A DNA stretch of 64,000 bases from Bradyrhizobium sp. CCBAU 53340. GTDB lineage: Bacteria > Pseudomonadota > Alphaproteobacteria > Rhizobiales > Xanthobacteraceae. Of the stretch, positions 23,407-32,789 are shown one piece after another. Numbering within the stretch: position 1 is the stretch's first letter; each line of letters begins with the position of its first letter. Below the pieces are notes generated by a model. The model searched no databases. It was given only the letters and a program-made list of their open reading frames with translations, and was not told where the DNA came from. The stretch spans positions 2,170,001-2,234,000 of the forward strand of contig NZ_CP030055.1 of assembly GCF_015291645.1 (NCBI RefSeq), read 5' to 3'. Position numbers and translations under genes: made by a program.

Positions 23407-25845
23407 ATGGGCGCGCGAAAGCTTTTGATTGCCTCGATGTCGACGGGGCTGGTGCTTTGGACCGACGCAGGCATAGCCGCGCAGGATGAAGACACCAATG
23501 TCCAGAACTTGCCCGCGATCGAGGTGGTGGCGCCGCAGCCGACCGCGCGGCGCAGCGCGCCGCGAACGGCCGCACGTGTCGTGAATTCCGGCAAACCCAG
23601 GATCCACGTCTACGTCTATCCGACGGCGCCCGGCAATGCGAAGGGCCTCGACGTCGACAAGGTCCCCTCCAGCATCAGCGCGGTCGATGCCAACCAGATC
23701 AAGCGTACGGGTTCGCTGAACGTCGCCGATGCACTGCGTGACAATGTCGCTGGCGTCAACATCACCGAGGTGAGCGGTAATCCGTTCCAGCCGAATGTCG
23801 AGTTTCGCGGCTTCGTCGCCTCGCCCATAACAGGCACGCCCCAGGGGCTTGCCGTCTACCAGAATGGCGTCCGCATCAACGAAGCATTTGCCGACAGCGT
23901 CAATTGGGATCTGATCCCGACCGCCGCGATTCGGTCGGTCACGGTGGTGACCAACAATCCGGCCTTCGGCCTCAATGCGCTCGGCGGCGCCGTCAATCTG
24001 CAAATGAAGGACGGCTTCACCCACCAGGGCGCCGAGATCGACACGATGGGCGGCTCATTCGGCCGCATCCAGAGCTCGGCGCAATGGGGCAAGCAGGTCG
24101 ACGCCAACTACGCCGTCTACGCCGCGCTCGAGGGCCTGCACGACAACGGCTTCCGCACCTCCTCGCAATCGGACGTGCGCCGCTTCTACGGCGATGTCGG
24201 CTACAAGGGCGGGGACAGCGAATTCCACGTCAACATGGGGCTCGCCAACAACAATTTCGGCGCATCCGCGACCGTTCCCGCCGAGCTGTTGCAGCAATAT
24301 TGGGGCGCGATCTACACCAATCCGCAGACCACCAACAACCGCGTCGGCTACATCAACCTGACCGGCAAGGCCGAGGCGACGCCGACCTGGACCTTCGAGG
24401 CGACAGCGCATGCGCGTGTGTTCGAGCAGCGCGTGGTCGACGGCAACCCCACCAATGTGCAGGAATGCGCCGCGGTCGGCTTGCTCTGCTTTGACGACAA
24501 CACGACGCCGGCGAACGGCCTCAATGGCGCACAGCTCACCAATCCTTTCCCGACCGGAACGCTGCTCGGCGAGCTCGACCGGACGACGACGCGATCGACC
24601 ACGTTCGGCGTCTCCGGCCAGGCCACCAACACCGACAGGCTGTTCGATCACGACAACCGCTTCGTCCTCGGCGCCAGCTTCGATGCCAGCGTCACGCGAT
24701 TCAATGCGTCGGCCGAACTCGGGACCATCGGTTCGGACTTCGTCGTGACCGGCAGCGGGATTCTTCTGGGCAAATCCGGCACGCCCGCGACGGGGGAGAT
24801 GGGACCGGTGTCGCTGCGCACCGTCAACCAATATAGCGGTCTCTATGCGCTCGACACCTTTAACGTGACCGATGCCTTCGCCATCACGGGCGGTGGCCGC
24901 TTCAACCACGCCCGTGTCACGCTGGAGGACCAGCTCGGCATCGATCTCAATGGCGATCACACCTATGACCGCTTCAATCCTGTGATCGGCGGCACCTACA
25001 AGATCATGCCGGAGCTGACCGCCTATGCCGGCTACTCCGAGGCCAACCGCGTGCCGACCCCGCTCGAGCTCGGCTGCGCCGATCCGAACAACCCGTGCCT
25101 GATCGCATCGTTCCTGGTCTCGGATCCGCCGCTGAAGCAGGTGGTGTCCAAGACGGTCGAAGCGGGCCTGCGCGGCACGAAGGAGCTGAACATCGGCACG
25201 CTCGGTTGGAAGATCGGCGGCTTCCGCGCCACCAATCAAGACGACATCATGGGCCTGCCCGTAGCGGGGCGCCAGGGCTTTGGCTTCTTCCAGAACGTCG
25301 GCGCGACACGCCGGCAGGGCCTCGAGGCCGAGGTCAATCTGAAATCGGCAGCGCTTCAGTTTCATGCCAGCTACGCCTTCGTGGACGCGCGTTTTCTCGA
25401 CGCGCTCGAACTTTCGTCCAATAGCCCGACGGCCGTACGCAATGGCGGCGTCATCCAGGTCGTGCCCGGCAACCAGATCCCGGCCGTGCCACGCCACCGC
25501 ATCAAGGCCGGCGTTGAATACGCCGTCACCGAACCCTGGAAGATCGGCGGTGACGCGCTCTGGGTCTCAAGCCAGTACTATGTCGGCGACGAAGCCAACC
25601 ACGAGGCCAAGCTGCCGGGCTACGCCGTGTTCAACCTGCACACGTCGTACCAGGTCGCCAAGAACGTTCAGCTCTACGGCAAGGTCGACAACGTCTTCGA
25701 CAACCGCTACGCGACCTACGGCACCTTCTTCGATACCACTGCGGTGCCGAATTTCGCCAATGGCGGAGCTCCCTTCACCGACCCGCGCTCGCTGAGCCCG
25801 GCAAGGCCGCGCGCGTTCTATGCGGGGATGCGGGTGACGTTCTGA
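23407..25845 (+). CDS. TonB-dependent outer-membrane receptor, candidate lanthanide receptor (LutH-like)
   Basis: An 812-residue TonB-dependent receptor. A signal peptide and a variable N-terminal stretch are followed by a plug domain (KVPSSISAVDANQIKRTGSL through NALGGAVNLQMKDG) and a 22-strand-type barrel. The barrel ends in the canonical aromatic terminus (RAFYAGMRVTF). FecA-like receptors share this layout. AGGGG abuts the ATG at 23407; an alternative ATG is at 23392. Tandem palindromes lie upstream. Its co-location with xoxF, lanM and the lut-like ABC operon makes a lanthanide-chelate substrate the leading idea, whereas an iron siderophore cannot be excluded from the sequence alone. There is no FUR/RirA-type neighbour. 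Confidence 0.88.
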   Translation: MGARKLLIASMSTGLVLWTDAGIAAQDEDTNVQNLPAIEVVAPQPTARRSAPRTAARVVNSGKPRIHVYVYPTAPGNAKGLDVDKVPSSISAVDANQIKRTGSLNVADALRDNVAGVNITEVSGNPFQPNVEFRGFVASPITGTPQGLAVYQNGVRINEAFADSVNWDLIPTAAIRSVTVVTNNPAFGLNALGGAVNLQMKDGFTHQGAEIDTMGGSFGRIQSSAQWGKQVDANYAVYAALEGLHDNGFRTSSQSDVRRFYGDVGYKGGDSEFHVNMGLANNNFGASATVPAELLQQYWGAIYTNPQTTNNRVGYINLTGKAEATPTWTFEATAHARVFEQRVVDGNPTNVQECAAVGLLCFDDNTTPANGLNGAQLTNPFPTGTLLGELDRTTTRSTTFGVSGQATNTDRLFDHDNRFVLGASFDASVTRFNASAELGTIGSDFVVTGSGILLGKSGTPATGEMGPVSLRTVNQYSGLYALDTFNVTDAFAITGGGRFNHARVTLEDQLGIDLNGDHTYDRFNPVIGGTYKIMPELTAYAGYSEANRVPTPLELGCADPNNPCLIASFLVSDPPLKQVVSKTVEAGLRGTKELNIGTLGWKIGGFRATNQDDIMGLPVAGRQGFGFFQNVGATRRQGLEAEVNLKSAALQFHASYAFVDARFLDALELSSNSPTAVRNGGVIQVVPGNQIPAVPRHRIKAGVEYAVTEPWKIGGDALWVSSQYYVGDEANHEAKLPGYAVFNLHTSYQVAKNVQLYGKVDNVFDNRYATYGTFFDTTAVPNFANGGAPFTDPRSLSPARPRAFYAGMRVTF

Positions 25846-26013
25846 GTGCGCCGGGACGCCTTCGGCTGCCGGGGAAGAGAGGCGTATCAGGCCGTCGATC
25901 CCGGCGTGGGCACGGCGCCTGCTTTAACGGATCTGAAACCATGGAAAATGATCGAAAAATTTTAACGAAACTGTTCGGCGGTTTCCGCGTCGATGTGCCG
26001 GAGGGTCCGTCCC

Positions 26014-26178
26014 ATGACAGAGAGCTTGAAAGAGCGGCAATTCCAGATCGCGCGCTACAGGCATCTGGAGCGCGAGGTCACCGATCCGCTTGCGGTGAGC
26101 CTGCTTCACATCATCATCGAGGATCTCGAAGCCGCCTTGCGACGAGACTCTCCGGATTCGCACGGGTCGCGTGATTAA
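26014..26178 (+). CDS. Small hypothetical protein
   Basis: A 54-residue, mostly helical and charged protein (MTESLKERQFQIARYRHLER at the start). GGAGGG lies about 10 bp before the ATG at 26014. Similar short helical proteins are common in bradyrhizobia. No function is known to me. It ends 61 bp before the GrlR-like start. Confidence 0.55.
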   Translation: MTESLKERQFQIARYRHLEREVTDPLAVSLLHIIIEDLEAALRRDSPDSHGSRD

Positions 26179-26239
26179 CGCTTCGTTAGTGCTCCTCATG
26201 CGGATCATTGGCGCGGGAATACCAGGGAAGGTTGCTCCC

Positions 26240-26647
26240 ATGCTGAAGGACGGTACCTACGCGGCGTGGTACGAGACGCCGTTTGACCAGGGCACTGGCA
26301 TCGTCCACGTCGCAGATGGCCAGATCTGGGGCCGCGACAGCCTGATGACGTATCATGGCGCCTGCAAGATCGACGGCGATCGCTTCACCGCAACCGTGTC
26401 GACGAAGCGTCACACCGATGGACGTGCCACGGTGTTCGGTGTCTATGACGAACTGACCCTGAACATCGAGGGGGTCTCCCACGGCAAGATCGCGACATAC
26501 ACGGCGACGGCCGGAGAGGCGCGGGGGATCATGCTCCGGGGAACGCTCATTCTGACGGAACGGCCGGCGGCGGCAGCTGAACGAAGCGAGCCGATCCCGG
26601 CATTCGATCCCGGCAAGCTGCCAAAGCTGTCGAAACGCTCGCGGTAA
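26240..26647 (+). CDS. GrlR-like small protein
   Basis: A 135-residue soluble protein. The lipocalin-like pattern MLKDGTYAAWYETP, GTGIVHVADGQIWGRDS and GDRFTATVSTKRH matches proteins annotated as GrlR-type (type III secretion negative regulator-like) in bradyrhizobia. The GrlR repeat motif ED is not evident, and no secretion genes are nearby, so the regulatory name should be taken as a fold label. The ATG at 26240 is chosen because GGAAGG lies 9 bp upstream and the domain starts there. The last 25 residues are Pro/Lys-rich and probably disordered. Confidence 0.7.
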   Translation: MLKDGTYAAWYETPFDQGTGIVHVADGQIWGRDSLMTYHGACKIDGDRFTATVSTKRHTDGRATVFGVYDELTLNIEGVSHGKIATYTATAGEARGIMLRGTLILTERPAAAAERSEPIPAFDPGKLPKLSKRSR

Positions 26648-26792
26648 TTGCCGGGACCCTGCGGCGCGCAGCATCGACATATTGCGCCTCGGGCAGCGCA
26701 ATTCCGTATCCTCAAACTTTGGCGGCGGCGCTTTTCAAACTGCCTGCGTCCCGTCATTGTGCCGCGGAATCAATCATCTCGAGGCAGCATCT

Positions 26793-28256
26793 ATGTCGGA
26801 CAAGGTCTCGCGTCGCCAGTTCGCGAAAATCGCGGGGTTGTCCGCAGCCGGAATGACTGGGCCCCTTGAGGCTGCCGAGGCCAGGCCCGCGGCGGCGCCG
26901 CGCAGCGCCGATGGCTTTCCAGCAGGCTTTGTCTGGGGCACGGCGACGTCGTCCTATCAGGTCGAGGGCGCGGTCGAGGAAGACGGGCGAGGGGCCTCGA
27001 TCTGGGACAAGTTCGTGCGTATTCCCGGCAAGATCGAAGATGGCACCAATGGTGACCGCGCCGTTGAGCATTACCACCGTTACAAGCAGGACATCGCGCT
27101 CATCAAGGAACTCGGCTGCAAGGCCTATCGCTTCTCGGTGGCCTGGCCAAGGGTGTTTCCGGATGGCGACAGCAAGCCCAATCCGAAAGGGCTCGACTTC
27201 TACAATCGTCTGGTCGACGAGCTCCTCAAGAACGGCATCGAGCCGTGGCTGACGCTTTATCACTGGGACCTGCCGCAAGCGCTGCAGGACCGTCTTGGCG
27301 GCTGGCGCTCGACCGAGACCTGCAAGATCTTCGGCGACTACGCGGCCTATGTCGCCGAGCATCTCACCGATCGCGTCAAAAGCGTGTTCACACTGAACGA
27401 GAGCGGCCGCTTCGTCTATTTCGGCTACGGTATCGGCATCGATGCGCCGGGCCTGACCTTGCCGCAGGCCGACGTGAACCAGATCAGGCACAACAGCGCG
27501 CTCGCGCACGGGCTTGCGGTGCAGGCGGTTCGCGCCCATGGCCGCCGCGGCACGCGCGTCGGACCTGCCGAGAACATCGATGCCTGCATTCCCGCGATTG
27601 ACACGCCCGAGAACGTCCGCGCCGCCGAGATCGCGCTGCGCGAGCTGAATGCCGGCTATCTCAACGTCATCATGACCGGCGCCTACACCGACGCGTTCCT
27701 GAAATATGCCGGCGCCGCCGCGCCGAAATACACCGACGCGGAGCTGAAAATCATCGGCTCACCGATCGATTTCCTCGGCCTCAACATCTACGCACCGCAG
27801 CACTACATCGTCGCGTCCGACCAGGGCGCGGGCTTCATGCCGCTGCCGATCCCGAAAGCCTTTCCGCACATGAATTCGGATTGGCTGCGCGTCGGCCCCG
27901 AGACGATCTACTGGGTGCCGAAGCTCGCGGCCAAGATCTGGAAGACGAATGCGATCTATATCAGCGAGAACGGCACCTCCGGTGACGATCAGGTGACGCA
28001 AGACGGCAAGATCTACGACACCGATCGCATCATGTACTTGCGCAACTATCTCGCCCAGCTCCAGCGCGCCACCGCGGAAGGCGTGCCGGTACGCGGCTAT
28101 TTCCTCTGGAGCCTGTTGGACAATTTCGAATGGGTGTTCGGGCTCAACAAGCGCTTCGGGCTGTATCACGTCAATTTCGACACCCAGGTGCGTACGCCAA
28201 AGCTGAGCGCAAGCTTCTACCGCAACGTGATCGCAAAGAACGCCGCGGGGGCGTAA
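26793..28256 (+). CDS. Tat-exported glycoside hydrolase family 1 protein (beta-glucosidase-like)
   Basis: A 487-residue GH1 enzyme preceded by a twin-arginine signal (SRRQFAKIAGLSAAGM), so it should act in the periplasm. The family signature FVWGTATSSYQVEGA opens the catalytic domain. The nucleophile Glu sits in YISENGTSG. The acid/base Glu is in TLNES, where nearly all GH1 enzymes have NEP; the Glu is kept but Pro is replaced by Ser. The Trp-rich end FLWSLLDNFEWVFG is intact. Export of a GH1 protein is unusual. It stands alone, with no sugar transporter nearby, and the natural glycoside is unknown. Confidence 0.9.
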   Translation: MSDKVSRRQFAKIAGLSAAGMTGPLEAAEARPAAAPRSADGFPAGFVWGTATSSYQVEGAVEEDGRGASIWDKFVRIPGKIEDGTNGDRAVEHYHRYKQDIALIKELGCKAYRFSVAWPRVFPDGDSKPNPKGLDFYNRLVDELLKNGIEPWLTLYHWDLPQALQDRLGGWRSTETCKIFGDYAAYVAEHLTDRVKSVFTLNESGRFVYFGYGIGIDAPGLTLPQADVNQIRHNSALAHGLAVQAVRAHGRRGTRVGPAENIDACIPAIDTPENVRAAEIALRELNAGYLNVIMTGAYTDAFLKYAGAAAPKYTDAELKIIGSPIDFLGLNIYAPQHYIVASDQGAGFMPLPIPKAFPHMNSDWLRVGPETIYWVPKLAAKIWKTNAIYISENGTSGDDQVTQDGKIYDTDRIMYLRNYLAQLQRATAEGVPVRGYFLWSLLDNFEWVFGLNKRFGLYHVNFDTQVRTPKLSASFYRNVIAKNAAGA

Positions 28257-28277
28257 TCGCTTCAATCATGCAGAGGT

Positions 28278-28400
28278 CGTCATGCCCGGGCTTGTCCCGG
28301 GCATCCACGTTCTTTGTGCCGCGTTGCGAGGCGTGGATGGCCGGGACATAGGCGAGCGGAAGCGACGCCGTCCTTCGGGCGGCTATGCCCGGCCATGACG
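28278..28400. repeat. Intergenic palindromic repeat
   Basis: The element begins CGTCATGCCCGGGCTTGTCC and ends TATGCCCGGCCATGACG, with the inner arms GCATCCACG and CGTGGATGG. It is a large hairpin of the bradyrhizobial intergenic type, between the GH1 gene and the thiolase gene. Confidence 0.75.
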
Positions 28401-28518
28401 TGGCGGATGCTTTCGCGTCGCGGAAAATGCACGTGAGAGGCGTGAGCGCCGCGCATTGACTCCACTCTCCCCCTGATTCAAAACCGTCCCCAACACGCAT
28501 AACAAGAGGACAACGCCC

Positions 28519-29751
28519 ATGGCCGACGCGCTGATCATCGATGCCTGCCGAACCCCGCGTGGCATCGGCAAGGCTGGCAAGGGAGCATTGTCAGGCATTC
28601 ATCCGCAGCAGCTTGGCGCCACCGTGCTGCGTGCGCTCGCCGATCGCACCGGCATCGACACCGCCGATGTCGACGACATCGTCTGGGGATGCAGCGCGCA
28701 GGTCGCAACGCAAAGCGGCGACCTCGGCCGGATGTCGGCGCTCGATGCCGGCTATGACGTGCGCGCCAGCGCCGTGACGCTGGACCGCTTCTGCGGCTCC
28801 GGGATCACCAGCGTCAACATGGCGGCCGCATCGATCATGGCGGGCGCGGAAGATCTCGTCATCGCCGGCGGCTGCGAGATGATGTCGATGGAAGGACGCC
28901 GCGGCGGCGGACCGATGATGATGGACTCCGGAAATCTGCGGCTTCGCGCGCGGCATCCGCAATCGCATCAGGGTGTCTGCGCCGATGCGATCGCGACGCT
29001 GGAAGGCATCACGCGTCGGGACGTCGACGCGCTCGGGCTGGAAAGCCAGAAGCGAGCCGCGCATGCGATTGCCGGCGGTCACTTCAAGAAGAGCCTCGTG
29101 CCCGTGCATCGCGAGGACGGCAGCCTCGCGCTCGACCATGAGGAATATCCGCGGCCGCAGACCACGATGGAGGGGCTAGCTGTGCTCAAGCCGGCATTCC
29201 CCGCGATCGCCGACTATGCGCTGGACGACAAGGGCACGACCTATCGCGGCCTGATCCTGCAAAAATATCCTGATCTTGACATCGACTTCATGCACCACGC
29301 CGGCAACTCGTCGGGCGTCGTCGATGGCGCCGCTGCGATCCTTCTCGCCTCTCCGTCTTACGCCAAGGCGCATGGCCTTAAAGCCCGCGCCCGCGTGGTC
29401 GCGATGGCCAATATGGGAGACTCGCCGACCCTGATGCTGAACGCGCCGGTGCCGGCGACGCGCAAGGTGCTGGCGAAGGCCGGGCTCACCATCGACGACA
29501 TCGACCTGTTCGAGATCAACGAGGCCTTTGCGGTGGTGGCGGAAAAATATATCCGCGACCTCAAGCTCGACCGCGCCAAGGTCAACGTCAATGGCGGTTC
29601 GATCGCGCTCGGCCATCCCATCGGCGCAACCGGCTCGATTCTGATCGGCACCGTGCTCGACGAGCTCGAACGGCGCGACCTCAAGCGCGGTCTCGTCACC
29701 ATGTGCGCGGCCGGCGGCATGGCTCCGGCCATCATCATCGAGCGCGTCTAG
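28519..29751 (+). CDS. Acetyl-CoA C-acyltransferase (thiolase)
   Basis: A 410-residue type II thiolase that joins or splits acyl-CoA units. The active-site Cys is in DRFCGSGITSVNMAA. The His of NGGSIALGHPIGATGS and the second Cys of TMCAAGGMAP complete the triad. Length and motifs are normal. AAGAGGA lies 10 bp before the ATG. It stands alone, with no beta-oxidation partners next to it, so degradative or biosynthetic direction cannot be decided. The segment 29752-30041 after it shows no gene I can support. Confidence 0.95.
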   Translation: MADALIIDACRTPRGIGKAGKGALSGIHPQQLGATVLRALADRTGIDTADVDDIVWGCSAQVATQSGDLGRMSALDAGYDVRASAVTLDRFCGSGITSVNMAAASIMAGAEDLVIAGGCEMMSMEGRRGGGPMMMDSGNLRLRARHPQSHQGVCADAIATLEGITRRDVDALGLESQKRAAHAIAGGHFKKSLVPVHREDGSLALDHEEYPRPQTTMEGLAVLKPAFPAIADYALDDKGTTYRGLILQKYPDLDIDFMHHAGNSSGVVDGAAAILLASPSYAKAHGLKARARVVAMANMGDSPTLMLNAPVPATRKVLAKAGLTIDDIDLFEINEAFAVVAEKYIRDLKLDRAKVNVNGGSIALGHPIGATGSILIGTVLDELERRDLKRGLVTMCAAGGMAPAIIIERV

Positions 29752-30041
29752 ACCGCCGTCCTCATCGGCATCGGGCCAGACGACCGGGGTCGCCCGGCCG
29801 CCTGCCACGGGCGGCTGTCTTGGTCACAGCAGCGCAGCCGGGAGATGCACATCTGGATGCGACGGCCTCCGTAGAATTGCGGGAACAAGGCCGGGTTCTG
29901 TCGCATCATCCGTGACGACGAAACGCGCAGGTAACCGTGACCGACAGTCGATGGTCGTCCTCGCGCGGCCTTTAACCTGATTCGACATACTCGAAGCCCT
30001 ACGGTCCGAAGGATGGGCCGTTCTGGGAGTTGTGTTTCCTG

Positions 30042-32729
30042 ATGCTTCGGGCTGTTCGCGCGCTCAAAGGCCGATTGGCGATGTTGGTGGCGGAGGGGAG
30101 AGCCCAGCCGATCCGCCGGACCGATGCGACGCGTCCCGTTGCCCTGCTGGTGCTGTGCGGCGCGTTTCTGATCGCGCTCGTCGTGTGCACCATCGCTCTC
30201 ATCCTGTCCAATCTGCGCGATCACGCGCTCGCCGCGAGCAAGCAGCAACTGCTGGCGACTGCGACGATGCTGGCCGAGCAGGCGGCACGCGATTTCGAGG
30301 CCCTCGACCTGATCGAGGCAAATCTGATCGAGCACATGCAGATTCTCGCCGTCGTCTCCGACGAGGTCTATGCACGTTCGATGGCGAGCCGCGACATCCA
30401 GCTCATGCTGGAGGACAAAATCGGGAGCTTTCCGCATATCGGGGCCGTCATGCTGGTTGGCGCCGACGGGACGGTGATCAATTGGTCCGTCGCATGGCCG
30501 ACACCACCCCTCAACGTCGCCGATCAGGACTATTTCCTGGACCTGAAGGCCACACCGGCCTTGATTTCGAAGCTCGGCCGTCCGGTCAAGGATGCGCGCA
30601 CCGGAGCCTGGACCGTCCCGCTTGCCCGCAAATTCATGGGGGCGGACGGCGAATTTCTCGGGCTCGTCGTCGGCATGATCAAGTCCCGGCATTTCGAGGA
30701 GCTCTATCGGACGCTGGTCCGCGGCGCGGACGAAAGCATTGCGCTGATCGGCCGTGACGGCGTAACGCTGGCGCGCTATCCGCATGTCGATCCCGTCGTT
30801 GACCGGTCCATCTCGATCGCCCGGCTGGCCGAGATCACCCGATCGGGCGGAGGTGTCGTCCGGGAATTCGACGCGCTCGATGGCACCGACCGGCTGATCG
30901 CGGCGACATCTCTCGTCAAGGTTCCCATCCTCCTGACGACCAGCACGACGGTGCCGGCGGCGCTCGCCGGCTGGCGGACGGAGGCCTGGTTTCTGATCGG
31001 CCTCACCCTGGTTCTCGTCGTCGCCATCGGCGGCACCGGGGCCGTCGTCGTGCAGCATTTCCGCAAGCAGAGCATCCGGCTCGATGCGACGCTGAACAAC
31101 CAGTCGCAGGGCGTCTGCATGTACGACGCCCATCATCGCCTGATCGTCTGCAACGACCGCTACGCCAAGATGTTCAACCTTCCCAACGAGCTTATGAGAC
31201 CGGGAACCGCGCTGCGCGAGGTGTTCGAGTATCGGCTTTCGCGGGGGCTGTTCCCTGCAGACGGCGCCGACGCACTGAAGGCGATCATTGCCGCCAACGA
31301 ACCGGCAAGCATCGTGGCGGAGCTTCCCGACGGGCGCGCGGTGGTGATCGTCTTCCGTCCGGTGCCCGGTGGTGGCTTCGTGAAGACGGTCGAGGATATC
31401 ACCGAGCAAAAGCGCACCGAGAAGCGGATCGCCCACATCGCACACCACGATGCGCTGACCGGATTGCACAACCGCGCCTCGTTTTCCGACTATCTGGCGA
31501 CGACGGTCGACGAGACCATCCGCGCCGGAGGGGCCTTCGCGATTCTGTGCCTCGACCTCGACCGCTTCAAGGAGATCAACGACCTCTATGGCCATCCGGT
31601 CGGTGACGCGCTGTTGTGTGAGGTGACACGGCGTCTGAAGCAGGTTGCGGGCGATGCCTTCCTGGCGCGGGTCGGCGGCGATGAGTTCATCGCGGTGCTG
31701 CTTGGCGAGGCCCAGGCTGCGGGTGCCGGCCGGCTTGCGGAGCAGCTGCGGGCGGCCCTTGTCGGAGACATAGAGATCGCCGGCCGGCAGGTACGTATCG
31801 GCGTCAGCATTGGCATTGCATGCTCTCCGATCGACGGCGACGATCCGACGACGCTTCTGGCCAATGCAGATATCGCGCTCTATCGCGCCAAGTCTGAAGG
31901 ACGCAATGCGATCCGGTTCTTCGAGGCGGACATGGCGACGCAGCTTCGTGACCAGCGCGAATTGCAGCATGATCTGCAATCCGCCGTGGCCGATGACGAG
32001 CTGCGACTCGATTTTCAGCCGCTGGCGCGGATCGGCGGCGAGATTGTGGGCTTCGAAGCGCTGGTCCGCTGGTGGCACCCGAAACGCGGCCTGATCTCGC
32101 CCGGCACATTCATTCCGCTTGCCGAGAAGAACGGGCTGATCGTCGCGATCGGCGAATGGGTTCTGCGTGCCGCGTGCCGCGAGGCCGCATCCTGGACGAA
32201 CCAGCTCAAGATTTCTGTCAACCTGTCGCCGGCGCAGTTCCGCAACGACGACATCGTGCGGCTCGTCCATGGGATCCTGATCGAAACCGGATTGAGCGCC
32301 GGCCGGCTGGAGCTCGAGATCACGGAAGGTGTTCTGATCGATGATTTCTCGCGCGCGGTCTCGATCCTGCGCCGGCTCAAGGCGCTCGGAGTGCGCATCG
32401 CGCTCGATGACTTCGGCACGGGTTACTCGTCGATATCCTACCTGCACGCGTTCCCGTTCGACATGATCAAGATCGATCGCAGCTTCATTTCGAACCTGGA
32501 TCACCCGCAATCGAAGGCGGTCTTGCGCGGCGTCGTCGGACTGGCACGGGGGCTCGAGCTTCCGGTCACCGCTGAGGGCGTCGAAACGAAGGTGCAGCTC
32601 GATGTTCTCACCCAGGCTGCTTGCGAATTCGCACAAGGCTTCCTGATCGGACGGCCGGGCTCGATGACCCAATATGCGGAGGTCGTGGGGCGGCCGGTTC
32701 ATCGGGAGCGGCTGGCCGCCAAGATGTGA
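30042..32729 (+). CDS. GGDEF-EAL cyclic-di-GMP signalling protein with periplasmic sensor domain
   Basis: An 895-residue membrane protein. TM1 (VALLVLCGAFLIALVVCTIA) and TM2 near residue 320 bracket a dCACHE-like periplasmic domain. A PAS-like segment (LDATLNNQSQGVCMYDAHHR), a GGDEF domain with an intact active site (RVGGDEF) and an EAL domain with GFEALVRW follow. DDFGTGYSS and the late Glu in TAEGVE of the EAL are also kept. Both domains therefore look catalytically able, giving a potential bifunctional cyclase/phosphodiesterase. An in-frame TTG at 30030 is a possible earlier start. The binding-protein gene 60 bp downstream may feed the same signal. Confidence 0.93.
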   Translation: MLRAVRALKGRLAMLVAEGRAQPIRRTDATRPVALLVLCGAFLIALVVCTIALILSNLRDHALAASKQQLLATATMLAEQAARDFEALDLIEANLIEHMQILAVVSDEVYARSMASRDIQLMLEDKIGSFPHIGAVMLVGADGTVINWSVAWPTPPLNVADQDYFLDLKATPALISKLGRPVKDARTGAWTVPLARKFMGADGEFLGLVVGMIKSRHFEELYRTLVRGADESIALIGRDGVTLARYPHVDPVVDRSISIARLAEITRSGGGVVREFDALDGTDRLIAATSLVKVPILLTTSTTVPAALAGWRTEAWFLIGLTLVLVVAIGGTGAVVVQHFRKQSIRLDATLNNQSQGVCMYDAHHRLIVCNDRYAKMFNLPNELMRPGTALREVFEYRLSRGLFPADGADALKAIIAANEPASIVAELPDGRAVVIVFRPVPGGGFVKTVEDITEQKRTEKRIAHIAHHDALTGLHNRASFSDYLATTVDETIRAGGAFAILCLDLDRFKEINDLYGHPVGDALLCEVTRRLKQVAGDAFLARVGGDEFIAVLLGEAQAAGAGRLAEQLRAALVGDIEIAGRQVRIGVSIGIACSPIDGDDPTTLLANADIALYRAKSEGRNAIRFFEADMATQLRDQRELQHDLQSAVADDELRLDFQPLARIGGEIVGFEALVRWWHPKRGLISPGTFIPLAEKNGLIVAIGEWVLRAACREAASWTNQLKISVNLSPAQFRNDDIVRLVHGILIETGLSAGRLELEITEGVLIDDFSRAVSILRRLKALGVRIALDDFGTGYSSISYLHAFPFDMIKIDRSFISNLDHPQSKAVLRGVVGLARGLELPVTAEGVETKVQLDVLTQAACEFAQGFLIGRPGSMTQYAEVVGRPVHRERLAAKM

Positions 32730-32789
32730 GCGGGCCGAGGACCAATCGTACTGACAGGATTTGGCGATCCCAACGAAGGAAATGGAGCG

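Noticed and set aside
23407..25845. TonB receptor as a plain iron-siderophore receptor
   Set aside because: Not excluded by sequence, but no iron-uptake gene or iron-type regulator is adjacent, and the whole neighbourhood concerns PQQ enzymes and lanthanides. The iron reading is therefore kept only as the alternative.
26240..26647. GrlR-like gene as evidence for a type III secretion island
   Set aside because: No secretion, chaperone or effector genes occur in the flanking 10 kb on either side.
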